Origin: Pyrocephalus nanus
Lineage: Eukaryota > Chordata > Aves > Passeriformes > Tyrannidae
NCBI GenBank assembly: GCA_038380795.1
Contig: CM076266.1
Coordinates: forward strand, 29,090,145-29,154,144
Length of the DNA stretch: 64,000 nt
Reading direction: 5' to 3'
Below the pieces are notes generated by a model. It had not been told where the DNA came from, made no database searches, and saw nothing but the letters and a program-made list of their open reading frames with translations. Each line of letters starts with the position of its first letter. Within the stretch, counting starts at the first letter, position 1. Of the stretch, positions 24,442 to 37,551 are shown in pieces. The position numbers and the translations under genes are program-made.

Positions 24442-25314
24442 GTGAGTGCCCCGGGAGGGGACCGGGGGTCACGGCCGTGCGCGGGTGTCCCCCGTGCGTG
24501 TGCGGGAGCGGGCGGGGAAGCCCTTGCGCCGCTTTGGGACGCTCCGTCCGTGCGGGTCGCCCGTGCTTGGGGGGAGCACCCGAGGGGGCAGCGCCGAGGG
24601 GGCGGAGGACGGGGCCGTGCCCGGGAGGGAGGGAGGGAGGGAGGGATGCGGTGATGGAGGGCGGCGGGGCCGGGGGCCGGGGGGATCCTCCCACAATCTG
24701 CAAAATGGAGTCCGCTGCCGGTGGGGGGCGGCCCCGCGGGCAGGGGCACCCCCCTCGCACCCCCCATCCCCATCACCCCTGCACGGGGAGGCTGCGGGCC
24801 CCGGGGCGGGTGGAGAGGAAGGATTCGAGCCCCCCGCCCGCGTCCCGCGGGGTTGCAGCTGCTGCTCCCCCCGCGGCGCCTCCATCCTCCCGGGGTGCCG
24901 GGCTGGGGCACGGCGCAGGGACGAGCGGACTGGCAGGACTGTCACGGCAAATGGAGAATGGGCAGGGATAAAATGGAGTCAGGATGACAGGAGGGCCGCG
25001 CCCCCCCCCCCCCCCCCCCTTCCCCCGCCGCTCCCCCGGGCCCGCCGGGGCCGGGGGATCCGGGCAGGTGCGGCCGCGGCCGCCGCGCCCCTTCCCCGCC
25101 CGCCCGTCGCCGGTTTCAGCGGCAAGTTCGTGCAGAAAAGGCACCGGCACCGCATCACCGGGCTTTGGGAAGGGTGTCGGGGGGTGCTTTTCCCCTTGTC
25201 CAGACCCTCCCGGTGGTGAGCAGAAGTGCAGGAAGAGTCACCGAAAAGCGACACCTCGACACGAGGTTTGTAACCTGCCAAGTGCGAGTTAACTTCAGTG
25301 AAAGGGTTTTATTC

Positions 25315-25351
<37 letters not shown>

Positions 25352-28300
25352 ATAGCTCCTAGCACAGACCATTATTGTAGGAATGTTGTAGGTCTTTCCC
25401 AGAGCAAGTTTTCTCCCTCCGCCTGCTTGACAAATATTCACTAAGTCCCTTTCGAACAGATAAGTGCAGAGTGAGCCCATTTGACAGATGGGGGTCCATG
25501 GAAACAAAGAGCAGTGAAGTGACTTCTCCTGGACCACAGATCCCAGCAAGCAGGATATTTATTTATTATGTTGGGCAGATGGTCATGCTGAATTATGGAA
25601 GAAGTTATCTGGAGTTTAGTTATGCATCTGTCCAGGGATGATACATGGGACCTTCAGCTGTAGCAGTAGAGCGTCTCAGGGTGTGGAGTCTCTCAGTCCT
25701 CTGTGGGACTAGCCCTGCACATCCATCTTCCCAACACCTATGAGCCTGTCAGACCCCAGTGCTCATTCCTCTCTAGAGATGCCTGTGCCCAGAAAGGAAC
25801 ATGCCTGATGGACTCTTAAGCAGGGATAAATCCAGTGCAGCACGAGGCCAAAACTTTGATTGGACACTAATGCTACTGGAAATTGCAAAGAAAGCCCATT
25901 ATTTTTCTTAGACGTGTTTTGTTTCTTTATACACTGCTCAGCAATAGAGTGAACTCTTTCAAAACAAAGTCTAGTCAACTTAAAAAAAAAATCATAAGCA
26001 GTTTCAGACTCAATTCCCATGCTTCCAACACTGACTGGTCTTTTTTTTTTTAGTTTTCAATCACATTTTCCCCTCTTTTGACAAATATTTTCATTCCAGG
26101 GTTACTGTGGGAAAGATTCCGTGCCCAGAGCTGCCAGTAGTAAACCAGAACAGAAGGACCAACTCCCCTCAAATGCGGAACATAAACAGTGGAAAACTAG
26201 AAGCAGTGTTTTCTTCTGTGTCTTTCAGCATTATTACTTGAGGCACTTTTTGTAAAGATAATACTTTTAAAACAGGCAAATAGGTGTCATTCTTAATTTT
26301 TTTCCTATTGATGATGTCTCTTTAATGTGATTAAGACCCACTGATGAGCAGATTCTCTAGCATCCTGTTCTCTGCTATTAGTGCACTGTGGGGCTTAATT
26401 TCTAGTCCCAGCTTGGCTATCTTTTTTTTTTTTTTTCCTTATATCCCAGAAGATAACTTTTCTTTCTACATGCAATTACAGGCTAAAGTTTATTTTAAGG
26501 AGACTTAAGAAAAACCAAGGGACTGATTGTCATTTGCACTTTAAGCCTTGCTGCATGGCTCCTTTAGCACATTGGAGTGTGAAAGTGAGTAAATATAAAC
26601 AGAATTCACAGTGACACACTTTACAACCTTTTTGGCACCCTGTGACTCTTATAAAGGAGCCTTACCTTTAATAAGCATCTAGTGCCTGGTATTCTTGTAC
26701 TCTTTTTTTATGTCTTCATTTCATAATAATGCGACTTAAAAAGCTATGTAGGAGGTGCCAGAGAAGTGCATGATAACCCACTTGTAAGGAGGAAATGATG
26801 AGCCTGATGTACTTAAAAGGGAGGAGGAGAAAAACATGGAAAGGTTGCCAAGATGCAATCTGGGGGAGAATAATTCTGAATTTTGTGTGAAATCAGAGAT
26901 GCCAGATCACAATAATCAAATATTTTTAATTTCCTGAAAAGGTATCTTTGAGCTAGGTCTTTGACGTGCTAGGGAGGCAAGAGACCCATGTAGATGCTTA
27001 TTGGCATTTTCAGTACCACCTGGACACTAAAACTCTCTGAATCAGCATTTTAGATAGCTGAACTATGTATAATTTAGCTCCCGAGGCTTGTGATGTTCTT
27101 AAGAAATTAATTGGACTTGTGTAGCCATAATCAAGGAGGGTGAGGGTTGTGATGCTATTCCTTGTAGTCTGTCATTAGTTTTGTCACCATGTTATTTATA
27201 TACTGGTATTCAAAGTAACCGATAAAATAAATAAAAATATGAGGCCATTTTGATGCAAGGTTTTCTGTTAAATATTTTAGAATAGAGCCAGTGAGTCTGA
27301 ATATTTTCTGCAAATTGAATTATCCTCACACAGAAAAAGTTTTGCTGCCGTGCTCAACAAGTGGGCTGGTTAGAAAAAGGTGGTCTAGCAAGTGACTTTG
27401 TTGTGCAGCAACACTGAGTCATCTAGAAGTGTGAGGGAAAGCAAAGCCCTCCAGATGCAGCCCTATGCATTGTCTGAGCTATCTGCAGTGTATAGACACT
27501 GAGCTAAATAATTCAGCCATGATCCTAGGTCAGCTGAGGTGGAAATTAGTGGCTGTGTGCTTTTGTAGTGACACAAAGCAATTGTGAGCAAAACTGGGCA
27601 AGCTTGGAAAACAGATACTCAGATGATGAGGTTAATATTTTTTTAATTAAACAGCTGGGCACTGTGGTCCACCTGCTTGACAGCAGCCTGCTTCTCCCAC
27701 TGCAAAGAGATCCTTAGGCGTCAGGTTTTCCAGGAAAAGCATCTCTTTATGTGCAACCTTAATGACTGCTTTAACTTTCTAAGCAGGAGCTGAATCCTCA
27801 AATTACGTTTGTTTTTATTTTGAGGTACCAAGATTCCTTTTGCAGGTTCCTCTGGAGATTCATGAGTCAGTGCTGAGACAGTTCCTGCACTGCCTTGGTT
27901 GCAGCACTGAACCTCCACAGAGAGCTGTAGATGCAGCTGAACCTATAGGCGTCATAACCCTGGTATTTATTATGGTTAAGGTTTTTTGGGGGCAAAGATG
28001 AAATCAAGCCATTTCTGAAAGGGATGCGTGCACTAATGACACATGAGACCTTTCGTAGTGCATCTGTTGCTACAGTCAACTTTTTAAATCTTTTGCAGGT
28101 AGAGAGATTGTTGGAAGCCTTACTTGCTTATTGCCTTATGATACTACGCAAAAAAGTCTCCTCAAAAACTCAGTGACAAATTCACAGCGGAGTCTAAAAC
28201 ATGGGGCAGCTTGAAAAGAGATTGTAAAAACATGATAGGACAACATGGGGTTAACTTTCCCTGGGGAACGAAGTAGCTATTATTTATTAAAGGGCAGGAC

Positions 28301-31300
28301 CTGATTTTCATTTATGTAGAAGCTCCTGTGTACAGCTTTGGTAGTCGAAAGAAGCCACAATTTAAACAAGAATGAGAATTTCAGCTGTCATAATCGTTTG
28401 ATACATATAAACAATTACCACAGGTTTAGCACAAGCCAGGAATTTCCAAGCTGCAATATCCAGCTCTGAAGTTTGATGAAAAGATTAGGAGTAACTAAAG
28501 AGTTATTGCTAACCCCAAGTAAGGAGCCAGACCTCCAAAATCTTGAAACTGTTCTTAAAATGTTCTGATTTGAAAGTGTTCATTTGTTATTTTAAAGAGG
28601 ACTTATTTGAGTTCACTTCATGTACCTTCTGCCTTTTTAGGCCATAGAAATCACAAAGTGCAGGCTTTTTTTCTGCCTTTTTTTTTTTTTTTTTTTTTTT
28701 TGTAAATAGAAGCTGAGATTTAGTTGTATATTTATAGGATTGCAAGGCCCATGACTCTAAGATGGCATGAAGTATCATGAGACTTGTGGTATGTGTGTTT
28801 GAGAGTTGGCAAGACTGCAAAGAACTTATTTTTATTGCCAGAATGGCTAAGGGATGACTCTGGTTATATGGAAAGAGCAGAACCTCCTCAGTAATGCGGA
28901 GTTGTTTTCATAACAAAACATTTCACTATGTTTATGCTTGTAAAATGCAACAAGCAGCAAAGAAAATGTAGGTCAAGTGAGTTTCATAGCAAAGCAGCTA
29001 CAGTTTTTATCTTAAAGGTGCAGCTTAGATGATGTTAAGTGCTGTTTTCTTTCGTTAAGTTTAAAACTGCATCCCTGGCAGGTACTCACCACTGAAGGGG
29101 AAGGCAACATGCAAGCCTTATGTTAGGGATTGAAACATCTGTCGTTTTGAGTCTTTCCCTGAACGTTAGTTAAGCTTCAGAGAGACCCTCCTTCTTCCTT
29201 GTTTAAGCCTAAGCTGCTGTTTATAGCAGAGTAAAAAGCTGCATGGCACATTGGGGAAAAGAGCTGCTGTGCAAAAAGGGAGGTTCAAGAGTCTCAAACC
29301 AATTTGGCAGTATCGCGCTTCTCCGAGTAGCTGACTGCATAAGATGGTTCCATGCACAGAGTCTTCAAAAAGAAAGTCTTTAAGGTTATATGTTAGTGTG
29401 TGTTGTGCTGCGTGCTGCCCTTGTCGTCTGAGCACTCCCACCATCACTTGCCAGCTCTGTTTCAAAGAACCTCCTAGCAGCAGAATAAACATGAGTTTTG
29501 GGAGAGGCTTCACAGAGTCAGGCTGGGGAAGCAGCATCTCTGAAGCAGGAGCAAGACGAGAGGAAGATCCCAAATGGGTTTAAATGCACCTACCTGAGAA
29601 GAGAAGATCAGGTTGTAAGAAGAGTAAACCTCAAAACAGGGAGGGAGGCTTGAATTTTCAGGATGTTATGAATGCCCAAACATCTCTCCTTGGCTCTGTG
29701 TCTAGACTGCGGGTGTGTTTTACATCTTTTCTTCTGCATCGTCAAGAGAATTACACATCAAATTCCACCTCCAGGGTCACATCACATTTGCACTAACGCC
29801 AGGAAGAGAAAGAGGTGCTTTATCTTCCTGAGGGCTTCATTGCAGTGGGTGATGCAGAAGAAGAAAAACCCAACAGGTCTGAGCAGGGCTGATGTCAAAC
29901 AAAAAACACCTTTTTGGGTAAAATGTGCATGCACAAAGTGTGCATACCCTTCATTGCTGCTGCATTTTCACTTCTGGATGTATTTCCCTGCTTTCTGATG
30001 CAGGTTCCTTCTCAGAAGTGTGGCTTCTGAAACAGCCTGCAGCGCCTGTCCCCAGGGTGGGTCTTGAACTGCAGGGGGCTCGCTGTACTTTGGCAGATGT
30101 TTACAACATGTGACCTCATAAAATCACATGGAAAGGTTGGCGTGAATTCCTGTTAATACCTTTGCTTTCTTGTGTTGCTGTTGGTTTTCAGCATGTGTGG
30201 AGCGAAAGTGAAGACTGCTTACCTTTTCTGCAGCTCGCGCAGGATTACATCTCCTCCTGTGGGAAAAAGACGCTCCATGAAATATTGGAAAAAGTCTTCA
30301 AATCCTTCAGACCTGTAAGTGCCTTTTTTTTTTTTTAACTTCTAAACATTGACTATTACCTGTGACTTAATAGAGCAGCACTGGATAGAGCAAGGTGGTT
30401 TTTTTCTTCTCCAGGCATTTCCACCTCCAGTCAGCTGCCTGGGCTCATGAGTGTTACGCATAAGCTACCGTTAGGCCATTGGAAATTGTTTCTTGGAAGT
30501 TAGCTGCCTTTTTATTTCCACCTCTGTGTTTGAGAGGATGAGATTCCCATCTGGGGTGGGAGGCCAACTGGTGTGTCAGCCGGTGGCAGCAGGCAGGGAC
30601 CTGCATCCTGCTGATGCAGCGCTGACTCCGAGGAACGGGACGCGAGTCAGCGCTGCGGGACTTTGTGGCAGAGTTGTTTCCTGGCACTGGAATTGGGGAG
30701 TTTTGCAAGGATATTGAGTAGCAAGAGTAAACCTCTGGGAAGCTGGAAGTACGGTCTCTCCTCAGAGCGGCTTGTTTTATTTTACAGTTGGCTTTTTTTT
30801 CCTCCCAAGTGATCCAGATTTTGCTGTTAGGATGGTTTCCACTTGATATCTGCAAATGCCAGTTTAGTCACTGCTTGAGAAGAAGCTGGAACAGAAGCTG
30901 GGTTTTTATGGGAGGGGGCATGTGTGTTTCTGTTTTCGGCTATTCAGCTTTCTGTCCTTGTTTAACACTAAGATTTGGGTCAAAGCCTGGATTTCATCAG
31001 GGTGAGGTGTCTTAGGCTGGCTGTTGTCCTTCATTTTTGCCAAATCCTCCCTTTGCACAGCCTCTCCTTTTGAGTGCCTGGGGCTGGCTAACAACTTGGT
31101 GCAAAGCAGAGCAGAGGTTCGTTGCCAGAGCCATTCTTCCAGGATGTCCTTGAGAAAGTTGACTGATGGACATTTTTATGCTCAACTGAAAATGTAGACC
31201 TTTTTCCCTCCTGTCTTTTTCTGGCTGACTGATTGAGAAGACTGAAAATGTATCCCAAGTATTTAGTGCAAAAGGGAGGGCCTGGAGCACGGATATGAAA

Positions 31301-34300
31301 GCACGGGCCCTCCCTCTGTTACACCCTTGCCACAGACCGCCACAGCTGGTTGACATAAAAGAGCATCGTTTTGAAGAATCCTTTGAGAGGCTGGAAATAA
31401 ATAGAACAGATGCACACTTTTCTTAGAAAGGACTGGAAATCTGATCTGTCACTACAGCTGCTCATAATTGTGAAAACATACAAAAAATATAAATATGTTT
31501 CCCAGAACAATATTTGGCTCTTGGATCTTCATAGCTGTTTTCTGCTGCTCAGAGGAGCTGTGTCTCTGATGAGAAACTTCCACTGGTTTAACTAAAGAGG
31601 ACTTCAGAAAGACTTAATTCAATTGGTACAGATTACTTATTTCATTTAAACCACATTTATTTCAGCATAGTTTAAGTTACTGAGAAACTGACTTCAGTCA
31701 AACCAAGTTGAGCTACTCTTCAAAATAAAAAGGTTCAAAGCAAGAGGAACCATTATGCTCATGTTGCCTGGGCCCTTCATTAATACATCACATTTCACCC
31801 CATGATTCCGACAACCAGGCACATAAATTGTGATTGAACTGGAATGTGTCTTTTCCAAAGATACCCACTCTTGATGTAAAGTCTTCAGGTGAATTAAAGG
31901 ATACAACACTGCTGGGCACTTTTCCTTCTCATTGTTAGTTGTGGGGCTCTGAAAGTCTCTTTTGTTTGCAATCTACATTTTTCTAGTTTTGTTTCCTAGC
32001 TGTTGAATTTCATTTTGCTTTTGTTTGCTCAAAATCGGTGTCCTCAACTGTCAGAAACCTCTTGCAAACTGTAATCAAGTACCTCTTTTAATTTTCTCTT
32101 GGGTGTACCACAAAGAGTAAGTTTCTCAGATTCTCCTTTGGCCTAGTACAGAGAGATTTGCATCTGGGTTTATGATTTGAGGTATAGTTTTGTGTAGATA
32201 AGTCTAATAAGGAATGTATTGACATTTTCCCCTTATTGTAATTATTAAAAATAGCACATACACATGATAGGAAAGATTTTTTAAAATGAGTGGGTTTACC
32301 ACAGATGTATGAAAACAGTTATTTTGTGCCCTCAGACCTTTTCCAGAACAAAATCACTTTTCTTCAGTATTGGGAAATTATTTCCTTGGCATCACTTCAT
32401 GCTGTCCCGCGTCCTTTTTCTGCTGGACCTGTTTTGCCAATGAAACTACCTTGCTGTCAGCTTTAAGGGAACAGTGCATTTGCAGGGCATTTCTTCTCCA
32501 CTGTCCCAAGCAAGTCTGCTGTCAGAGACCAGTCTGGCAAGCTTCAGTTTGAAAAATGTTAGTTTAGGTAAAAACTGCTGCTGAAGGTCAGACTGGGCTC
32601 TTCTGAAGTGTATCTGGTGGTCCTAGCTATCAGTCTGGGAGGAGGGGGACTAGGTTTTTGGCATTTGCTTGCTAAGCACCTTTTGAAAGTCTTCTCCATT
32701 CAGTATTCCCAGGAGACATCCAAGATTATTAGAGAGTTCTGAAATTCTTTTTTGGGGTCCTTTGAAGGGAAATACTTAGAACAGTGGCAGTGCATCTGCA
32801 GCTTTCCATGCCCTTGTGCACAGCATGAGCATCTTCCCTCCCATAACTGAGGGGTCCAAGACCAATATTTGTGCAGTAACTGAGCTCAGCCCTGCTCTGC
32901 ACATTCTCGGTGACAGACCAGCTGGGACTTCATAACTTACCCTGGGGCTGTAGGGTAGGAAGGGACTGGCTGCTGCTTCACAGGGCCCTGTGTTTCAGTG
33001 ACAGTAAGAGCAGGGATACCCAGCAGTTGGCATCCCTCTCAACGCTAGGCAGAGATTTCCCTCTGCTCACTGCTCTTCCCTGGGCACAGAAGGCAATGAG
33101 GATGCTCTGGGGCCGCTCACCATCCCTCACTGCTAATGTTACAGTGCCAGAGCAAGATATTTCATTAGACAAGGGCTTTTAAACAGTGTTGGTTAACCTG
33201 CAACAGCTAAACCACACCTCTAAATCCTGCTGTAGGCAAGGTCAAGCTGTTTCTTTACTGAAGGTCATGGGGGACATGTTGTCTTTGCCCATTAATGCCC
33301 TCCTTGGTCAGTTTCCACCAAAACTCTGATTTGCCTTATTATTCACTTATTCAGGGAGTATCCAAAAGTGTCAAACGCCACGCAGGTACTTGGGATCAAT
33401 CAACAGGACTGGGCTCAAATACTGTTACTTGCCTCAGAGCATTCCAGTCCTCCAATGCCCTTGTCTCTCTGGTGTCAGAGGTGCCACGCTCAGGTGCCAG
33501 AGTTGCCCATGCTGGTGGTTGTAAGCACATCTGCCTGGAGATTAAGCCCTTTCCCCAAGGATTCAGCAGAACTGTGTTATCTCTAGTGTAGCATCACATG
33601 GACCGCTAAAGCTCGGTCTTGTACTTGGTTAATTTATCAGTCTGCCTGTGCATCAGCTTTTGGTAGGAGGCAATGTCATCTGCTTCTTAATAACTTAATA
33701 ACTACTAGGTTATTTGTATAAAATCAGGGCACTTGAGAAGAGTTAAGAAAGACAAATACAAGAAATGCCTGAGGGACATCACACCAACTGGCAGTGTTTG
33801 CAGAGAAGCAAGGCATGGGTTGTACAATTCAGCAGCAAATTCCGGGCATCGCACACTGCGCTCCTCTTCAGCCTAAAAAAGCCTACAGCTGACCTAGGGA
33901 GTCTGCAGTGGAAGAGCCATTTGTCCCATGTTCACTGAATTCATACATATCCTGGTGACCTCTCCTTTACCTCCAGATGGGTAGTTTGGCCAGCAGGAAT
34001 AAATATCTGTAGTTCAGGCGGTGCTGCTGCTGGTTATCTTCTCTCCCTGCTTTCCTCCCTCCCTCCTCACCATGCTCCTGACTTCCTCCTCCCCATGGGT
34101 CTCCACCTGGTAGATTTGTTCCCCTTGGGTCTTGGACTGATGGATCAGCTCTCTCTTTCTACACCCCTTTCCTCTTTTACCTCTTTTCTCCTTATTTTTG
34201 CTCTCCAATTAAGTCCTTTAAGTCCGCCACATAGCTGATAATGTAATATATGAAGCAGACTAGAAGCAGAAACTAGTGTGTTTGAAAGAAGACAAGGTGG

Positions 34301-36713
34301 GAGTTATTCTAGGGTCAGCTCAGGCCATCTTCATCATCTTATTTTGTCCTTATCTTTTGTACACCCTCTTTCCATTTTGACCCAATGTTTGTAGAGCTCC
34401 CTGCACTTTGGACCCTGATTATCCCTCCTTGGTGTCAAAGTGTGGGCTGATTTGCCACTGCAGTCCGGAGAGCAGTAAGGGGTTAACAGCAGTGAGGGGC
34501 CATAGTCCTGTGGGAGGTGACAGGATTTGACCTCTAAAAGTGAGATCTGCATGGTCAAGGTCCTTGGTGCCTTGGAAGCTCCTAAAGTGTCTGTGAGAGA
34601 ATAAAACTGCATCTCCCTTGGAGGAGCCTCCCATCCCATTCTATTGCATCCCACCCCACCCCATCCCATCCCAACCCACCTCACCTCACCTCATCCCATC
34701 CCCATCCTTCCTCCATTAAACCACCACCATCTGCAGCATCGCTCTTATTTGAGCCACTCCAGGGAAAGAAAAGCCAGGTTTCCAAGGGTGAAGAGAGAGG
34801 GGATGTGTGAAAAGCAGGATGTTTCCTATGCTTTGAGATTGTATACGTCTTTGCGGTTCTTGTGGTATATGTTGTGTTTTCTATGCTCATTTTTGCATGG
34901 GGAAGGCTTAGAGTATCCCGTAAAATGAAAACCCATGTGCCTCATTTCCTTGCAAATCAAGAAGGAATTATAACCAGAGCTGGGGAAACAAAAAAAAAGG
35001 GGTCAAAACTCTTTCTGCCAGGTGATAAAAACAGCAGAGTACAACACTGACATTTAATTTGAATCCACCGGATCAGTTTAGCAAAAAAAACACCGGTGTA
35101 TAAGAAAGTCTAGAGAGTCCTTGCTTTTGCCTTTTGAAAAGTATTTTAATTTTAGCTTCAACACAAAACAAAACCCCCCTCATCCTGAAAATGAAAGAAG
35201 CAGTTTCACGTTCAGTTAAGCATTTGATTTGAAAAATATGTACACATAGGAATTTACTTTGTTCTGCTCAGAAGACAAGAACATTTTCCATTTGGGGTCT
35301 GTCTGTAAGTATTTTTAAAATCCAAAGGAGGGGATTTAGTCAGAAAATTCTCCTTTCATTTCCCTGCTGAAGAAACCTTGCAACTAAAAAACTGATCGTC
35401 TCCCAGTGACAGTGAGGAATGCAAGCTTCGCTACATCCAGAACCTAATTCTGTTCATTGTATTTGTGTCCACTGAATAATCTTGAATGTTGATCACAGAC
35501 TGAATTAGTTTAGGTCCCTGAAAATCTGCCTTGTCTCAGCCTTCTCATTTTCATGTTCTCACCTAGAGAGTGTCACCCTCCTCCCAATTTTTCTGGGCTT
35601 TGCCTCTTTCAAGAGCCGACAGCTGCTTCACTCTCCAAACAGGGTGTTGCATGCACCTGCGCTGCTCTTCCAGCCCTTGCAAGCTAAATACATGGCATTC
35701 CCAGTCATGCCTGGCATATGATTTTGCTTTGTGGCCATTAATAGCTGTTAGTGTAGGACTCTAATACGAGATTTCCACAGTAGTTGTGTTATTTTGACTA
35801 TTATTTGGTTTATCTGTCTTCCTGACTTCTGTTGGCTTGGCAACCTTTTGGAGGAGAGGAGAAAAGTCCAAACGTGGCTGTTTGCTCCTTTTCCTGTAGG
35901 GAAACAACAAGGGACGTTGCCGCGATCGGAGCCATCGGGTGGAGGCATCCAAACCTTGTCCAAAGATGGGCTGGCAGTTCCTTACAAGCCCAAATCTGAT
36001 TTGCAGAAGTTTAAAGGGACTCGGACAGTTTTGAGTGGAATACGCAGTATTTCTCACTGCAAGGGCTTCACCCACTTAAAAGGCTTTGTCTGGTGTATTG
36101 GAGCAAAGGATTCAAGAGAAGCATTTAACAGGCTGGGTTCTTAAGGTTTTTAGGGAGTCCTTTCCTACTCCATACTAGCCTGTTCTGCATGAGGATGCTT
36201 TCTTCTTTGGCTTTTATAGGGTTGCTAAAAAACATTGTCTTAAACCAAGATAACTACTGCTACAGTATTATCGTGGTTCTTTCTAAAGTGAAACCACTGC
36301 CAAGTCTTAAACACTCAGCAATTCATAATGCGACCTCAGGGAAGAATGTGAAGCTTTTTGCAAGTGCTTTGTTTTGGTTTTATTTATCTTCCGGTCTCTG
36401 AGCATTTAATTTGGTGTGAGGATGCATTTTCAACTCTTTCTCTATCCCAGGAGGGAGAGAAAGAGAGCTGAGATCATTGTGTAATACTGTTATTCCAGGG
36501 TTTTAAGGTTTTCAAGAAGTGGCACGTAGGATTTGTGTGAAGATTTGCAGCAAAGCTGCACGAGTGGGTAATTCACTGTTACACAATATTTTCTCTTTGT
36601 AGTTACTTGGGCTTCCAGATGTTGATGATGATGCATTTGAAGAATATAACGCAGATGTGGAAGAAGAGGAACCAGAAGCCGATCACCAACAGATGGGTGT
36701 CAGCCAGCAGTGA
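24280..36713 (+). CDS. MTURN: MTURN, maturin (complete coding sequence in three exons)
   Basis: Maturin is a small acidic protein known as a regulator of neural progenitor differentiation (Xenopus primary neurogenesis) and implicated in human megakaryocyte differentiation. Exons 24280-24441, 30192-30314 and 36603-36713 join in phase 0 with AG/GT borders and give 54 + 41 + 36 = 131 residues, the length I recall for human MTURN. Diagnostic segments are EETERRMDFYAEPGVSFYVL and CGDNF (exon 1), HVWSESEDCLPFLQLAQDYI and CGKKTLHEILEKVFKSF (exon 2), and the acidic end VEEEEPEADHQQMGVSQQ (exon 3). No signal peptide or membrane segment is visible. The ATG at 24280 was chosen because it gives the family length and matches the family start. 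The first 20 residues are alanine-rich and the most diverged. Introns are 5.75 and 6.29 kb. Confidence 0.96.
24623..24646 (+). repeat. (GGGA)6 microsatellite
   Basis: Six perfect GGGA units in MTURN intron 1 within the CpG island. Four or more G-triplets with one-base loops fit the G-quadruplex pattern. Confidence 0.9.
25001..25019 (+). repeat. C19 homopolymer
   Basis: Nineteen consecutive C, followed by a further C-rich stretch. Its length is easily miscounted in sequencing. Confidence 0.9.
25319..25345 (+). repeat. T27 homopolymer
   Basis: Twenty-seven T at the downstream edge of the CpG island. It could be an antisense poly(A) remnant of a retroposed sequence, but nothing recognisable precedes or follows it. 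Confidence 0.85.
28678..28701 (+). repeat. T24 homopolymer
   Basis: Twenty-four T in MTURN intron 1. No retroposon body was recognised next to it. Confidence 0.85.
30192..30314 (+). CDS. MTURN: MTURN coding exon 2
   Basis: The acceptor is TTGGTTTTCAG ending at 30191; the donor is GTAAGTG from 30315. The 123 nt encode 41 residues, HVWSESEDCL to KSFRP. This is the most conserved part of maturin; the only difference I notice from human is an Ile for Val in the HEILEKV segment. Phase 0 on both sides. Confidence 0.97.
30315..36602 (+). other. MTURN: MTURN intron 2
   Basis: A 6.29-kb intron with canonical borders. It contains a pentamer-rich CCCAT/CCCAC stretch at 34631-34705. A 116-codon open frame at 35794-36144 has no family resemblance and is treated as chance. 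No mobile element was recognised. Confidence 0.8.
34631..34705. repeat. Degenerate (CCCAT/CCCAC)n pentamer repeat
   Basis: Imperfect CCCAT, CCCAC and CTCAC pentamers over about 75 nt in MTURN intron 2. Confidence 0.8.
36603..36713 (+). CDS. MTURN: MTURN coding exon 3 (terminal)
   Basis: The acceptor is TTTTCTCTTTGTAG ending at 36602. It encodes LLGLPDVDDDAFEEYNADVE, then EEEPEADHQQMGVSQQ and TGA at 36711-36713. The acidic run and GVSQQ end are characteristic. A long 3' UTR follows. Confidence 0.97.
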   Translation, partial: LLGLPDVDDDAFEEYNADVEEEEPEADHQQMGVSQQ

Positions 36714-36849
36714 TTTTCTGAGAAGCTAAAATAATTCGGAAGCCTTTGGTACCAGGTGGGGTCAGGTGGTCCCACGTTAGCCTGTTCGAATTAGCCCATC
36801 ACAAGGGGATATCTGGCTGCCAAGATAAAAGTTTCACAAAAATGGTTTT

Positions 36850-36874
36850 AAAAAAAAATAATAATAATAATAAT
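36850..36874. repeat. A-rich / (AAT)n microsatellite
   Basis: A9 followed by about six ATA/AAT units in the proximal MTURN 3' UTR. Confidence 0.85.
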
Positions 36875-37551
36875 TTGTGATGAGCTTTGCTAAGAAGTGA
36901 CCTGAATTTTGCTCCTGCTTCAGTGGGTTTTCTATGGAGTTGTCTTGGTAGCATTCTGCCGCAATCAGTCTAGAAGTAGTTTTGTCGCTGACTTGTCTCT
37001 TCGATTTGTGCTCGAGAGTAGCATTCGCTGACATGAATGTAGAGTACCGAGAATGTAGGAAACGTGTGGTGAGAGTGCTGAGTCCTCACCGGTGACCTTT
37101 CCAAGGAAACCAGCGCAGAGAGCAAACAACACCTGCGCTTTTCTGTTTAGTTCAACAGCTATGGTTTTTGAAAAAGTACCAAACTTGGAGAAATCTCTCC
37201 TTAAAAACAGTACTTCAGTAGTGGTTGGTGCTGCAGAAGTGCACGTGAAGGCTTATCAAAAATAATGGGAAGTGGGAAATCCAGGGGGTGTCAGACATAT
37301 TAATATTGTTCTACTGACACCTGAGTTTACAAGTGCTGAATTAATAACTGGGAGTAATGAGTATCAGCAGCACACATTATAGCCAACCCTGGTACTTAAA
37401 CATCATGTGATCCAAAGGCAAGTGCTGCTTTCTTACAAATGAAGTAAAAAATAGCCATCGCCTGTCCCACTTCTGCATGACAACCAACTTTAAGCTTCGC
37501 TGGTTTTGATACACTGCCAAATTATTACTCAAACCTTGTGGCACATGAATT

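Larger units (their letters stand above)
24050..25120. promoter_or_regulatory. CpG-island promoter of MTURN
   Basis: An abrupt change to very GC-rich, CpG-dense sequence covering the 5' UTR, exon 1 and the start of intron 1. GC-box-like GGGGCGG and GGGCGGG motifs repeat at about 24165-24250, with no obvious TATA box near the start codon, as expected for a CpG-island promoter. The G-rich strand at 24160-24260 has many closely spaced runs of three or more G. A transcription start around 24.1-24.25 kb is an inference. Confidence 0.85.
24442..30191 (+). other. MTURN: MTURN intron 1
   Basis: A 5.75-kb intron. Its first 700 nt are part of the CpG island and contain (GGGA)6 at 24623-24646 and a C19 run at 25001-25019. 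T27 (25319-25345) follows just beyond the island, and T24 lies at 28678-28701. The stretch 26.1-27.4 kb is AT-rich with frequent GATA- and TAAT-like words and could be regulatory. No alternative coding exon was recognised. Confidence 0.8.

Noticed and set aside
24001..25292. Several overlapping open frames of 90-300 codons on both strands
   Set aside because: They lie in the CpG island, where stop codons are rare because of GC content. They are rich in Gly/Arg/Pro/Ala and resemble no family; only the MTURN exon frame is conserved.
35794..36144. 116-codon frame in MTURN intron 2
   Set aside because: No recognisable similarity, and it lies within an intron of a gene whose exon structure is complete without it.
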